The notes: a model not told the origin generated them from the letters alone. A stretch of 64,000 nucleotides of DNA from Mucilaginibacter sp. 44-25 (GCA_001898335.1 MKTS01000015.1:124001-188000), one strand, 5' to 3'; numbered from the stretch's first letter, positions 43,664-53,254 are shown. Numbers and translations: made by a program.

Positions 43664-44434
43664 ATGGAAATTTACACCCTTAGCGAAGGCTCTTATTCTG
43701 TTGACAGTACAAAAAAGTTTATCCCCTTTAACCCCGAAACAGATAATCGCAGGGACCGCCCGGGGTCGTTATTTATCCATGTTAACCCGTTCCTCATCAA
43801 AACCGCGGATGATCTGATACTGCTTGATGCCGGTTTGGGCTATAAAGATACCAGGGATGAGTTGATACTGCACCAGAATATCCGTAATGCGGGTTTTGAA
43901 CCGGAAGAGGTAACGCTGGTGCTGATGTCGCACCTGCATTACGACCACTCTGGGGGGCTGGTGGTTGAGCGGGGCGGTCAGTTATTACCCAGCTTTCCGC
44001 AGGCGCGCCACGTAATACAACGCCAGGAATTTGAGTTTGCATTAACCGGTACATCAAGCTCATACCATAAGGAAATATTTGAGGCCTTACAGCAAAGCGC
44101 TACTATTGATTTTGTAGATGGAGATGGCGAATATAAGCAAGGTATAAGTTACGAGCTATCGGCAGGGCACAGCAAATTTCACCAGGTTTTCTGGATGGAG
44201 TTTGAAGGGAAAAAAGTGTTCTTTGGCGGCGATGAACTACCGGAACCCGAACAACTGATCAGGAAGTTTGTGGCTAAATATGACTACGACGGGCAGCGTT
44301 CTGCCGAATTACGCATACAGTACGGAAAAAAAGCGGCGGCAGAGGGCGATATCTGCCTGTTCTATCATTCACGTAACATCACCGCAGGTACGATCAGCTA
44401 CAATGGCGAACAGTTTACCGTTAACACTATTTAA
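43664..44434 (+). CDS. MBL-fold metallo-hydrolase
   Basis: 256 residues. The zinc motif HLHYDH (HxHxDH) and the further ligands in SAGHSKFHQ and a late histidine are visible; DLILLDAGLGYK is the family strand ahead of them. The layout resembles lactonase or quorum-quenching and general MBL hydrolases, and the substrate is unknown. It is divergent from blaI. Its stop overlaps the stop of the convergent receiver-domain gene by 4 bp. Confidence 0.9.
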   Translation: MEIYTLSEGSYSVDSTKKFIPFNPETDNRRDRPGSLFIHVNPFLIKTADDLILLDAGLGYKDTRDELILHQNIRNAGFEPEEVTLVLMSHLHYDHSGGLVVERGGQLLPSFPQARHVIQRQEFEFALTGTSSSYHKEIFEALQQSATIDFVDGDGEYKQGISYELSAGHSKFHQVFWMEFEGKKVFFGGDELPEPEQLIRKFVAKYDYDGQRSAELRIQYGKKAAAEGDICLFYHSRNITAGTISYNGEQFTVNTI

Positions 44435-44847
44435 AAAGAAACCCCAAAGAGCTCTTTGATCTTTTCGACGTTCAGAGGTTTAGATATAAAATCTTTCACA
44501 AGCGGGTAGGAGCGGGCCTTGTTAATATCATTACTGAATACCGACGAAGAAATAATATAGATCTTGGTTTTCGCCAGCGGATCGATGTTGAGGCGTTTAT
44601 ATTCGTCCAGAAACTCCCAGCCATTCATGATAGGCATATTAATATCCAGCAAAATATAATCTGGTAATTTATTAGGGTCGTTTTGCTGTATCTCCAACAG
44701 CTGGTCAATAGCGAATTTACCATTCAGGCAGGCCATAATCTCAGTATTGGTCAAAGCTTTCTTGATCAACTTTATCGAAATAAAGTTGTTTATCTCATCA
44801 TCATCAACCAATAAAACGCTTACAGTTCTGTCGTTATTAGGGCTCAT
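44431..44847 (-). CDS. Single-domain response regulator (receiver only)
   Basis: 138 residues. It has a CheY-like receiver: the acidic pair in LLVDDDEIN, the phosphoacceptor Asp in ILLDINMPIMNGWEF, Ser in IISSS (the Thr/Ser switch position) and Lys in FISKPLNVEKI. No output domain and no histidine kinase lies nearby, so it probably acts by protein contact or in a phosphorelay. Tail-to-tail overlap of 4 bp with the MBL gene. Confidence 0.93.
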   Translation of the reverse strand: MSPNNDRTVSVLLVDDDEINNFISIKLIKKALTNTEIMACLNGKFAIDQLLEIQQNDPNKLPDYILLDINMPIMNGWEFLDEYKRLNIDPLAKTKIYIISSSVFSNDINKARSYPLVKDFISKPLNVEKIKELFGVSF

Positions 44848-44932
44848 AGTATCATTATACGTATCAAACTAAAAAAAGGTTTTACCCCCTTTAGTTGTAA
44901 AGTGCGTTTTTTATCAAATTCTTAAAAAAAGC

Positions 44933-44959
44933 GGAGCCTTCCCATAAAGGTAAGGCTCC
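44933..44959 (-). terminator. Terminator of gcvP
   Basis: Stem GGAGCCTT/AAGGCTCC with an 11-nt loop; the minus strand continues into seven Ts. It lies 57 bp after the gcvP stop. Confidence 0.75.
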
Positions 44960-45016
44960 ACAAATATGTTTATCAGGCACTTATTGTGCTGAAAGACAAA
45001 TAGAGAATAATTATAA

Positions 45017-47926
45017 TCAGGTGCCGTATTCAGGCGTGGTTACTTCGCTTTCCTCAAACTCATAATCAGTAAGTGGCGGGCAAGAGCAGATCAATGTACG
45101 GTCGCCGTAAGTGTCATTTACCCTGCCAACTGATGGCCAAAATTTAAACTGCGCCACATAAGGCAGCGGGTAAGCTGCTTTCTGGCGGGTGTAAGGGTGC
45201 TCCCACTCATTGCCGGTAATTACAGCGGCAGTATGCGGCGCATTTTTAAGCGGATTATCTGTTTTATCTGATAAGCCTTTTTCTACATCGTCAATCTCAT
45301 GGCGGATAGAGATCATAGCATCGCAGAAACGGTCAAGTTCGTGCTTAGGCTCAGATTCGGTTGGCTCAACCATTACCGTGCCTGCAACCGGGAACGATAC
45401 CGTTGGCGCGTGGAAGCCATAATCCATCAAACGTTTGGCAATATCTGTAACCTCGATACCGAAAGGTTTGAAAGAGCGGCAATCTAATATCATCTCATGC
45501 GCGCAGCGGCCGTTGGTGCCAGTGTATAATACAGGGTAGTGGTGCTCTAAGCGAGATTTGATGTAGTTAGCGTTAAGGATAGCGTAACGGGTAGCATTGG
45601 TTAAACCCTCTCCGCCCATCATGGCGATGTACGCGTGAGAGATCAACAAAATAGATGCTGAACCCCAAGGCGCCGCAGATACCGCGTGAATAGCTTTACC
45701 GTTATCAATATCAACTACCGCATGGCCCGGCAAATACGGAACCAGGTGTTTTGCCACACCGATAGGGCCCATGCCAGGGCCACCGCCACCGTGTGGTATA
45801 CAGAAGGTTTTGTGCAGGTTTAGGTGGCAAACATCCGCGCCAATGTTGGCCGGGCTGGTTAAGCCTACCTGCGCGTTCATGTTAGCGCCATCCATATATA
45901 CCTGGCCACCATGCTGGTGAATAGTTTCACATATTTCGATGATCGACTCCTCAAATACACCGTGGGTAGATGGGTAGGTCACCATCAGGCATGACAGGTC
46001 GTTACTGTATTGTTCTGCTTTCGCTTTCAGGTCGGCAACATCAATGTTACCGTTATCGTCGCATTTTACTACTACGATCTTCATGCCGGCCATCGCGGCA
46101 GATGCCGGGTTGGTACCGTGTGCCGATGCAGGGATCAACGCTACGTTACGTTGACCATCGCCCCTGTCCATGTGGTAAGCGCGGATAACCATTAAACCGG
46201 CATATTCGCCCTGTGCGCCCGCGTTTGGCTGCAAGCTCATGGATGCGAAACCGGTGATCTCGCTCAGCCATTTGTTCAGCTCATCAAACATCTGCATGTA
46301 GCCGCCTACCTGGTCGGTTGGTGCGAAGGGGTGCATTTTGCTGAATTCGGCCCAGGTAACCGGTATCATCTCGGTGGTCGCGTTCAGTTTCATGGTACAT
46401 GAGCCTAAAGCGATCATGGAGTGGCAAAGCGAAAGGTCTTTTGCTTCTAATGATTTTATATAACGCAGCATCTCATGCTCTGAGTGGTGCGTGTTGAATA
46501 ACGCGTGGGTTAAAAAATCAGAAGTACGTTGCAGTTCTGATGGGATAACACCTTCTACGTTTTCTTTATGCGTGTCGAAATTGGCATCGTTCAGCGTTTT
46601 GCCTTTTACCTTGGCAAAGAAACGAACGATGGTTTCTATATCTTTTAGCGAAGTGGTTTCATCCAAAGAAATGGTGACAACCGAACCATTGTAATGCAGG
46701 TTCACTTCGTTATTTAAAGCTTCTGAATGTACCGGGCCTATCAGTTCGCCCAGGTCAAATTTTAGGGTGTCAAAGTAAGCTTTGTTTTGCTGCTCGTAAC
46801 CCAGATCGGCTAATGATTTAGCCAGCAATACCGACAAACCATGGATACGCTCCGCGATCAGTTTCAAGCCCTGCGGGCCATGGTACACGGCATACATACC
46901 GGCCATAATGGCTAACAGTGCCTGCGCGGTACAGATGTTTGAAGTTGCTTTATCGCGGCGGATGTGCTGCTCACGGGTTTGCAGCGCCATACGCAAGGCA
47001 TAGTTGCCCGCGCTGTCAATAGTTACACCAATGATACGGCCGGGGATAGAGCGTTTGTACTCCTCTTTAGTAGCAAAGAACGCCGCATGCGGGCCACCGA
47101 AGCCCATAGGTACGCCAAAACGTTGCGAAGAACCTACAACAATATCGGCGCCCCACTCACCCGGAGGCGTTAAAAGCACCAGGCTCATCAGGTCGGCAAC
47201 AACGGTAAGTTTAATGTTCTTTTCGTGTAAAGCCGAAGCAAAATCTTTATAGTTATACACCTCGCCGTTACCTGCCGGGTATTGAACTATGGCGCCAAAC
47301 ATATCTTCGGTCAGTTCAACATTGCGGTGGTCGCCTATCTGTAGTTTAATACCGAAAGGTTCGCTGCGGGTTTTAAGGATATCAATAGTTTGCGGGAACA
47401 GTTCCTCGCTCACAAAAAACACGTTGGCTTTTGTGTTTTTGCGCAGGCTGTATTGCATAAACATGGCCTCAGCCGCCGCGGTACCTTCGTCCAGTAAAGA
47501 GGCGTTGGCAATTTCCATACCGGTAAGATCAATGATCATGGTCTGGTAGTTCAGCAAAGCCTGTAAACGGCCCTGGGCTATCTCGGCCTGGTATGGGGTA
47601 TACTGGGTATACCATCCGGGGTTTTCAAGAATGTTGCGCTGGATAACGCCGGGCACAATTACATCATAATAACCCTGGCCTATGTATGATTTAAATACCT
47701 TGTTCTTTGAAGCTGTTTGTTTAAGCGTATTCAGGTAATCAAATTCACTTTTCGCGGCTGGTAGGTTCAGCGGGTTCTTCAGCCTGATCTGCGCCGGGAC
47801 GGTTTGGTCGATCAGTTCGTCGAGTGAATGAACACCGATCGTTTTTAACATTTTTTCGGTGTCGGCCTGGTTAGGAGCGATGTGCCTTTCCTGGAATTTT
47901 TCCTGGTAATTGATATTCAGCTTCAT
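45017..47926 (-). CDS. gcvP: Glycine dehydrogenase (decarboxylating), P-protein
   Basis: 969 residues from ATG 47926 (MKLNINYQEKFQERHIAPN); the frame runs 27 codons further upstream but through the promoter. It is the fused P-protein of the glycine cleavage system: the N-half and the C-half are homologous, and the PLP lysine lies in HLNLHKTFCIPHGGGGPG. It decarboxylates glycine and passes aminomethyl to the H-protein lipoyl arm. gcvT and gcvH are not adjacent. I saw no glycine riboswitch: the leader is only ~25 nt. Confidence 0.96.
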   Translation of the reverse strand: MKLNINYQEKFQERHIAPNQADTEKMLKTIGVHSLDELIDQTVPAQIRLKNPLNLPAAKSEFDYLNTLKQTASKNKVFKSYIGQGYYDVIVPGVIQRNILENPGWYTQYTPYQAEIAQGRLQALLNYQTMIIDLTGMEIANASLLDEGTAAAEAMFMQYSLRKNTKANVFFVSEELFPQTIDILKTRSEPFGIKLQIGDHRNVELTEDMFGAIVQYPAGNGEVYNYKDFASALHEKNIKLTVVADLMSLVLLTPPGEWGADIVVGSSQRFGVPMGFGGPHAAFFATKEEYKRSIPGRIIGVTIDSAGNYALRMALQTREQHIRRDKATSNICTAQALLAIMAGMYAVYHGPQGLKLIAERIHGLSVLLAKSLADLGYEQQNKAYFDTLKFDLGELIGPVHSEALNNEVNLHYNGSVVTISLDETTSLKDIETIVRFFAKVKGKTLNDANFDTHKENVEGVIPSELQRTSDFLTHALFNTHHSEHEMLRYIKSLEAKDLSLCHSMIALGSCTMKLNATTEMIPVTWAEFSKMHPFAPTDQVGGYMQMFDELNKWLSEITGFASMSLQPNAGAQGEYAGLMVIRAYHMDRGDGQRNVALIPASAHGTNPASAAMAGMKIVVVKCDDNGNIDVADLKAKAEQYSNDLSCLMVTYPSTHGVFEESIIEICETIHQHGGQVYMDGANMNAQVGLTSPANIGADVCHLNLHKTFCIPHGGGGPGMGPIGVAKHLVPYLPGHAVVDIDNGKAIHAVSAAPWGSASILLISHAYIAMMGGEGLTNATRYAILNANYIKSRLEHHYPVLYTGTNGRCAHEMILDCRSFKPFGIEVTDIAKRLMDYGFHAPTVSFPVAGTVMVEPTESEPKHELDRFCDAMISIRHEIDDVEKGLSDKTDNPLKNAPHTAAVITGNEWEHPYTRQKAAYPLPYVAQFKFWPSVGRVNDTYGDRTLICSCPPLTDYEFEESEVTTPEYGT

Positions 47927-47955
47927 TGAAAAAGGGGTGCCTTTAAAATTTACCG

Positions 47956-47990
47956 CAAAGGTAGCGTTTTGCGGGCTGAATAACAACGCG
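47956..47990 (-). promoter_or_regulatory. Promoter of gcvP (-33 and -7)
   Basis: Minus strand TACCTTTG (47963-47956) is a perfect -7 match with a TTG 20 bp upstream, the consensus spacing. It fixes the gcvP start at 47926 rather than at 48007. Confidence 0.7.
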
Positions 47991-48034
47991 TAATGTGATA
48001 GTGACAATGCTTTTACAAGCAGGCCGGTTATCCG

Positions 48035-48751
48035 TTAAACCAGCTGGCGCAGGTACATTTGTATGGTGTTTTCCAAACCGTAGTATAGCGCGTCGCTAAT
48101 GAGCGCGTGGCCAATGCTTACCTCGTCCAGTGCAGGGATATTCTCCGCGAAGTATTTCAGGTTTTCCAGGTCAAGGTCGTGCCCGGCATTAATGCCTAAA
48201 CTTAGTTGGTGAGCCTTTTCCGCCGCTTTAACATAAGGGGCAATAGCTTCTTCTTTATTATGGAGATAATTATGCGCGTAAGCTTCGGTATACAGTTCTA
48301 TACGGTCGGTGCCGGTAGTAGCGGCCGCTTCCACCATCTCCACCACCGGGTCAACAAATATGGAAACGCGTATCCCCGCGTTTTTAAATACACCTATGAT
48401 CTCTTTCAGGTAATCCTGGTTGCTAATAGTGTCCCAACCGTGGTTAGAGGTGATCTGGCCCAGGGCATCGGGTACCAGCGTAACCTGTTCGGGCTTAACG
48501 GCCAGCACCAGATCAACAAATTTTTGTTCCTGGCAATTACCTTCTATATTAAATTCTGTAGTGACTATCTTCTTCAGTTCGTAAACATCATTATAACGAA
48601 TGTGGCGCTCATCCGGCCTCGGGTGTACGGTGATGCCCTGCGCGCCAAAATTTTCACAATCTTTGGCAACCTGTATCAGATCGGGGTTATTACCGCCACG
48701 TGAATTGCGTAAAGTGGCTATTTTATTGATATTTACCGATAACCTTGTCAT
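48035..48751 (-). CDS. pdxJ: Pyridoxine 5'-phosphate synthase
   Basis: 238 residues from ATG 48751 (MTRLSVNINKIATLRNSRGG). Family motifs: the N-terminal NINKIATLRNSRGG, GITVHPRPDERHI and the late NAGHDLDLENL and EVSIGHALI. It condenses 1-deoxyxylulose 5-phosphate with 3-amino-1-hydroxyacetone phosphate to form PNP for PLP synthesis. The neighbouring gcvP product needs PLP, but this is probably coincidental. Confidence 0.95.
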   Translation of the reverse strand: MTRLSVNINKIATLRNSRGGNNPDLIQVAKDCENFGAQGITVHPRPDERHIRYNDVYELKKIVTTEFNIEGNCQEQKFVDLVLAVKPEQVTLVPDALGQITSNHGWDTISNQDYLKEIIGVFKNAGIRVSIFVDPVVEMVEAAATTGTDRIELYTEAYAHNYLHNKEEAIAPYVKAAEKAHQLSLGINAGHDLDLENLKYFAENIPALDEVSIGHALISDALYYGLENTIQMYLRQLV

Positions 48752-48839
48752 AAGCAGAAAATTAATGATGTAGCGCAAATATCACTATTACGCTATAAAC
48801 AATTCAAACAAATTTACGCTTATTGCTTTTTTGGAACAT

Positions 48840-49829
48840 ATGCGCCCTACAAGATACATCCTTACCGCTCTCATTATATTATTCAGCGCCAATGCCTTTA
48901 GCCAGGCCAATTACACCCGTATAACTAATTACAAGGTTTTTTACGGCTGGGCACATCTATATCCGCAGGATTGGATGGTGCTGCGCAGCTTTGAGAATGG
49001 TAACCGCCCTTATTACCTGATGGTAAACCCGCAAACGCTGCAAACCAAGGTAACCGAGGCCGGTTTTTACCAGGTAAAACCTTTATCTGTAGAGCAGGCG
49101 CGCAAGCTGTTTGCCAACACCGCCTATGTAAATGCGCTGCAAAGCGCCGAAAAGCATTCTGTAACCATACAGGATGCCGGTATTGAGCGCGGGTTGCCGG
49201 AAGAAACCGGCATTAGCCTTACTGCCGACCTGTGCCCATCGCACAGGCCGCTTGACAGGCGCATTTTTGTGGATATTATTAAGGGGTTCCGTACGGTTGA
49301 GCAGCCTGTACCTGTAGCATTATCCGTTAGCGGGCTATGGATGCTGCACCACATGGCCGACCTGAACTGGCTAAAAGATCTGCAAGCCAAACGGCAGATA
49401 TACATTACCTGGGTAAACCATTCCTATAACCATAGGGTTAGCGCTACCGCGCCGCTTAAAACTAACTTTTTACTGGAGCCAGGTACCAATATCAATACCG
49501 AGGTGCTGGAAACCGAAAAGCTGATGCTGGCCAACGGTCTGCTGCCTTCTGTTTTCTTCAGGTTCCCCGGCCTGGTGTCAGACCAGCAGCTGGTTTACAA
49601 AATTACCGGTTTCGGGCTGATACCTATCGGTACCGATGCCTGGCTGGCCAAGGGCCAGCAGCCACAGGCAGGTAGTATAGTACTGATACATGGTAACGGC
49701 AATGAGCCGGTTGGGGTGAATGATTTTATTAACCTGCTGAAGCAAAAAGCGCCATCCATTGCCAAAAAGCAATGGTTGTTGTATGATCTGCGCGAAACAG
49801 TTGAAGAAGATGCCGATGTGAAAAGATAG
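48840..49829 (+). CDS. Secreted NodB-like (polysaccharide-deacetylase-related) protein with altered metal site
   Basis: 329 residues from ATG 48840, with a signal peptide (MRPTRYILTALIILFSANAFSQ). The second half is NodB-like: the HSYNH metal motif (HSxxH), the FRFPG motif and a late IVLIHGNG histidine are kept. The usual first motif TFDDG is TADLC here, so the metal-binding second Asp is replaced by Leu. The N-terminal ~100 residues are of unknown kind. It may be an inactive carbohydrate-binding form or a deacetylase with changed metal binding. Not part of an operon. Confidence 0.7.
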   Translation: MRPTRYILTALIILFSANAFSQANYTRITNYKVFYGWAHLYPQDWMVLRSFENGNRPYYLMVNPQTLQTKVTEAGFYQVKPLSVEQARKLFANTAYVNALQSAEKHSVTIQDAGIERGLPEETGISLTADLCPSHRPLDRRIFVDIIKGFRTVEQPVPVALSVSGLWMLHHMADLNWLKDLQAKRQIYITWVNHSYNHRVSATAPLKTNFLLEPGTNINTEVLETEKLMLANGLLPSVFFRFPGLVSDQQLVYKITGFGLIPIGTDAWLAKGQQPQAGSIVLIHGNGNEPVGVNDFINLLKQKAPSIAKKQWLLYDLRETVEEDADVKR

Positions 49830-49895
49830 TATCTTGCTTCATGCGTCCGGTACTTGGTTTCAGCTGCTATTGCTATTATTAACGGCATTCAACAA

Positions 49896-49921
49896 AAAAG
49901 CCCCGCATTAGCGGGGCTTTT
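49896..49921. terminator. Bidirectional terminator between the NodB-like gene and dnaA
   Basis: A perfect 11-bp stem AAAAGCCCCGC/GCGGGGCTTTT with a 4-nt loop. Confidence 0.85.
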
Positions 49922-49939
49922 GATATGATTTATAGCCGG

Positions 49940-51367
49940 TTAGGACATTTTTAGTTTCTTTTGGATGTCGGCCACATAGCCTTTGAACTTCTTATCGGTA
50001 TCAATTAAGTCCTCGACGGTTTGGCAGGCGTAGATAACGGTAGAGTGGTCGCGGCCGCCAAAGAAATGGCCGATAGATTTTAATGAACTTTTGGTGTGAG
50101 CCTTAGCCAGGTACATAGATATCTGGCGGGCCTGTACAATTTCGCGTTTGCGGGTTTGCGATTTAACCATCTCAATAGGGACCTCAAAGTACTCGCAAAC
50201 CAGGCTCTGGATGTATTCCATTGAAATTTCCTTGGCAGAATTTTTTACAAAATTCTTCAGCATTTGCTTGGCCAGGTTCAGGTCTATCTCTTTGCGGTTA
50301 AGGGTTGATTGCGCCAGTAAGGATACCATAGCGCCTTCCAGTTCACGCACGTTATTATCAATGTTGTGGGCTACGTATTCCACCACCTCATGTGATAGCT
50401 CGATGCCATCCTGGTAGATCTTGTTCTTGAGGATAGCCATACGGGTTTCCAGGTCAGGAACCTGCAGATCGGCAGACAAACCCCACTTAAAGCGCGATAA
50501 TAAACGCTCCTCTAAACCGGCCAGGTCCTTAGGGGCTTTATCTGATGTAATGATCAGCTGCTTGCCGCTCTGGTGCAGGTGGTTGAAAATATGGAAGAAG
50601 AAATCCTGTGTTTTTTCCTTACCCGCGAAGTTGTGCACATCATCCATAATGAGCACGTCAATCGCCTGGTAAAAGTTTACAAAATCGTTTATGTTATTGT
50701 GCTTAAGCGCGTCAACAAACTGCTGGGTAAACTTTTCGCAGCTTACATATAATACCAGTTTATCGGGCAGGGTGCGCTTTATCTCGTTGCCAATAGCTTG
50801 TGCCAGGTGAGTTTTACCCAAACCAACACCACCGTATATCATTAAAGGGTTAAACGAGGTGCCGCCGGGTTTTGCCGCTACGGCATAACCTGCTGAGCGG
50901 GCCAAACGGTTACAATCGCCTTCTACAAAGTTTTCAAAGGTATAGTTACGGTTTAGCTGAGGGTCAACATTCAGCTTTTTAAGGCCCGGTATCACAAACG
51001 GGTTCTTAATGTCTTTATTAATAGAAATGGGTATCGGCATAGACTGATTTTTAGCTTCGGCACCATTTCCGTTTGAGGGCATGTTGGTAGTATAGGGCTT
51101 TGGTGATGACGATTGCTCTACAACAATGTTGTATTCCAAACGGCCTTCATCGCCCAGTTGCTTTTTAATGGTTTTGCGCAACAAACCTACGTAATGCTCC
51201 TCAAGCCATTCATAAAAGAATAAACTTGGTACCTGTATGGTTAGGACGCTTCCTTCCATCCGTAAAGCTTTAATTGGCTCAAACCAGGTTTTAAAGCTTT
51301 GTGCCGGTATGTTGTCTTTTATGATCTGAAGGCAGCTATTCCAAACGTTAGTACAAGTTTTTTCCAT
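49940..51367 (-). CDS. dnaA: Chromosomal replication initiator protein DnaA
   Basis: 475 residues, all four domains: domain I (CTNVWNSCLQIIKDNIPAQSF), a linker (about 90-135), the AAA+ domain with GGVGLGKTH (Walker A) and VLIMDDVHNF (Walker B), and the C-terminal DNA-binding domain with GGRDHSTVIYAC. It binds DnaA boxes at oriC and starts replication. The usual dnaN/recF neighbours are absent. The 335-bp upstream gap shows no TTATCCACA-type box cluster, so oriC is probably not here. Confidence 0.97.
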   Translation of the reverse strand: MEKTCTNVWNSCLQIIKDNIPAQSFKTWFEPIKALRMEGSVLTIQVPSLFFYEWLEEHYVGLLRKTIKKQLGDEGRLEYNIVVEQSSSPKPYTTNMPSNGNGAEAKNQSMPIPISINKDIKNPFVIPGLKKLNVDPQLNRNYTFENFVEGDCNRLARSAGYAVAAKPGGTSFNPLMIYGGVGLGKTHLAQAIGNEIKRTLPDKLVLYVSCEKFTQQFVDALKHNNINDFVNFYQAIDVLIMDDVHNFAGKEKTQDFFFHIFNHLHQSGKQLIITSDKAPKDLAGLEERLLSRFKWGLSADLQVPDLETRMAILKNKIYQDGIELSHEVVEYVAHNIDNNVRELEGAMVSLLAQSTLNRKEIDLNLAKQMLKNFVKNSAKEISMEYIQSLVCEYFEVPIEMVKSQTRKREIVQARQISMYLAKAHTKSSLKSIGHFFGGRDHSTVIYACQTVEDLIDTDKKFKGYVADIQKKLKMS

Positions 51368-51409
51368 AATGAAGTATCAGTAATTTCTTGATTTCCAGTC
51401 TCCCAGATG

Positions 51410-51425
51410 CGGGCTTTACAGCCCG
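51410..51425 (-). promoter_or_regulatory. Hairpin in the dnaA 5' leader
   Basis: Inverted repeat CGGGCT-TTAC-AGCCCG lies 42 bp upstream of the dnaA start, inside the predicted ~115-nt leader. It could affect translation. Confidence 0.35.
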
Positions 51426-51487
51426 TTACGGAACATCGAATATTCTAAAAAAAAGCGGATTAAAAAATAAAATGTGAACTTTTTTAA

Positions 51488-51495
51488 CAAATATA
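51488..51495 (-). promoter_or_regulatory. -7 element for dnaA
   Basis: Minus strand TATATTTG matches TAnnTTTG. A 16-nt perfect palindrome AAAAAAGGCCTTTTTT (51504-51519) lies just upstream of it. The rest of the 335-bp stretch 51368-51702 is very AT-rich and shows nothing else. Confidence 0.5.
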
Positions 51496-51702
51496 TTTTC
51501 TAAAAAAAAGGCCTTTTTTGTGGTGTAAATACATATTTTTATTATATTTCGCGGGTAAAGGCGAAAAAACGGCCTCTGTTTTATCCTATCGCATTATTAC
51601 GAGTTTCAACAACGAAAAGGTTTAAAATGTTGCAACTAAATCAATATAAAAACAATCTTTTTTAAGTTGAATTTTTTCTCTTATTAGGCAATTTTTTCTC
51701 CG

Positions 51703-53250
51703 TTAGTGTTCTCCGAAAACTTTTCGCAATTCGTCGGCAATTTCACCTAAGGTAGCGTAGCATTCAACGGCCGTTAAAATATAAGGCATCATGTTATCGA
51801 TACCTTCAGCGGCAACCCTTAAATTCTGTAAGGCGGTTTCAACTTTACTGTTGTCGCGCTCCTTTTTGAGGGCATCAAGCTTTTGGGTTTGCTGTAAGCG
51901 GATAGAGTCGTCAATACGGAATACCGGCGGGTTTACTTCTTCCTGCTGGGTAAATTTGTTTACACCCACCAACACACGGGCCCCGCTTTCAATATCATTT
52001 TGGTACTCGTAAGCGGCAGCAGCTATTTCCTGCTGCATGTAATCCTGCTCAATGGCCTTTACCGAACCGCCCATGGCGTCTATCTTTTCTATATAGGTAT
52101 AAGCGGCTGCTTCCAGCTCGTTGGTAAGCGCTTCTACAAAGTAGGAGCCGGCCAAGGGGTCAACCGTATCGGTAATGCCGCTTTCAAAAGCGATGATCTG
52201 CTGCGTGCGAAGGGCAATTTTAGCTGCCGCCTCCGTAGGTAAGGATAAAGCCTCATCGTACCCGTTAGTGTGGAGCGATTGCGTGCCGCCCAGCACCGCT
52301 GCAAGTGCCTGGTTGCTTACCCGCACAATATTATTCATGGGTTGCTGCGCGGTAAGGGTTGAGCCGCCCGTTTGCGTATGGAACCGCAGCTTTTGCGCTC
52401 CTGCATCTGTAGCGCCCAGCTTTTTAGTGATGTTGGCCCACATCCGTCGCGCCGCCCGGAATTTGGCTATCTCCTCAAAGAAATTGTTATGGCAGTTAAA
52501 GAAGAAAGACAGGCGTTTGGCGAACACATTAATATCTAAACCTTTTTCTAACGCGGCTTTGAGGTAAGTTTTACCGTTTGCCAGTGTAAAAGCCAGCTCT
52601 TGTACGGCGGTTGAACCCGCTTCGCGGATGTGATAGCCTGATATGGATATGGTGTTCCACTTAGGTACCTCTTTACTGCAGTATTCAAATATATCGGTAA
52701 TCAACCGCATGGATGGCGCCGGCGGATATATATAGGTACCTCGCGCGGCATACTCCTTTAATATATCGTTCTGTATAGTGCCCGAGATCTGTTTAATGTC
52801 CGCGCCCTGTTTTTTAGCCAGTGCAATGTACATAGCCAGCAGGATGGAAGCGGTGGCATTAATGGTCATGGAGGTGGTGATATCCTTTAATTGTATACCA
52901 TTAAATAAGATCTCCATATCCTTTAACGAGTCAATAGCTACGCCAACTTTACCTACCTCACCTTCGGCGAGGGGATGGTCGCTGTCATACCCGATCTGTG
53001 TAGGGAGGTCAAACGCCACGGACAGGCCCATGGTACCCTGGCTGAGCAGGTAATGGTAACGCTTGTTTGATTCTTCGGCAGTAGAGAAGCCGGCATACTG
53101 GCGCATGGTCCAGGGTTTGCCGCGGTACATATCCTTTTGTATACCCCTGGTGTAGGGGAATTCGCCGGGCAGCTCGTTCATGCCCGATGGCTCCGTGTAA
53201 ACTTCCTTAAAGGTAATGCCGGAGGTAGTGGTAAATTTCTTATCAGCCAT
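51703..53250 (-). CDS. Methylmalonyl-CoA mutase, catalytic (large) chain without B12 domain
   Basis: 515 residues. It contains the catalytic barrel only; the C-terminal cobalamin-binding domain with DxHxxG is missing, so the B12 subunit must be encoded elsewhere. By counting from the conserved GTIQND (Gln160), the residues equivalent to Propionibacterium Tyr89, Arg207 and His244 are Tyr52 (RQYAGFSTA), Arg170 (AARGTYIYPP) and His207 (SGYH). This is the methylmalonyl-CoA pattern, not isobutyryl-CoA (Phe, Gln). It interconverts succinyl-CoA and (R)-methylmalonyl-CoA in propionate metabolism. It lies 4 bp downstream of a conserved membrane-anchored gene in an operon. Confidence 0.9.
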   Translation of the reverse strand: MADKKFTTTSGITFKEVYTEPSGMNELPGEFPYTRGIQKDMYRGKPWTMRQYAGFSTAEESNKRYHYLLSQGTMGLSVAFDLPTQIGYDSDHPLAEGEVGKVGVAIDSLKDMEILFNGIQLKDITTSMTINATASILLAMYIALAKKQGADIKQISGTIQNDILKEYAARGTYIYPPAPSMRLITDIFEYCSKEVPKWNTISISGYHIREAGSTAVQELAFTLANGKTYLKAALEKGLDINVFAKRLSFFFNCHNNFFEEIAKFRAARRMWANITKKLGATDAGAQKLRFHTQTGGSTLTAQQPMNNIVRVSNQALAAVLGGTQSLHTNGYDEALSLPTEAAAKIALRTQQIIAFESGITDTVDPLAGSYFVEALTNELEAAAYTYIEKIDAMGGSVKAIEQDYMQQEIAAAAYEYQNDIESGARVLVGVNKFTQQEEVNPPVFRIDDSIRLQQTQKLDALKKERDNSKVETALQNLRVAAEGIDNMMPYILTAVECYATLGEIADELRKVFGEH

Positions 53251-53254
53251 TTAG

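Noticed and set aside
47927..48034. Glycine riboswitch before gcvP
   Set aside because: The promoter lies about 30 bp from the start codon, leaving no room for an aptamer.
51368..51702. oriC next to dnaA
   Set aside because: AT-rich, but no cluster of TTATCCACA-type DnaA boxes; dnaN, recF and gyrase genes are absent.
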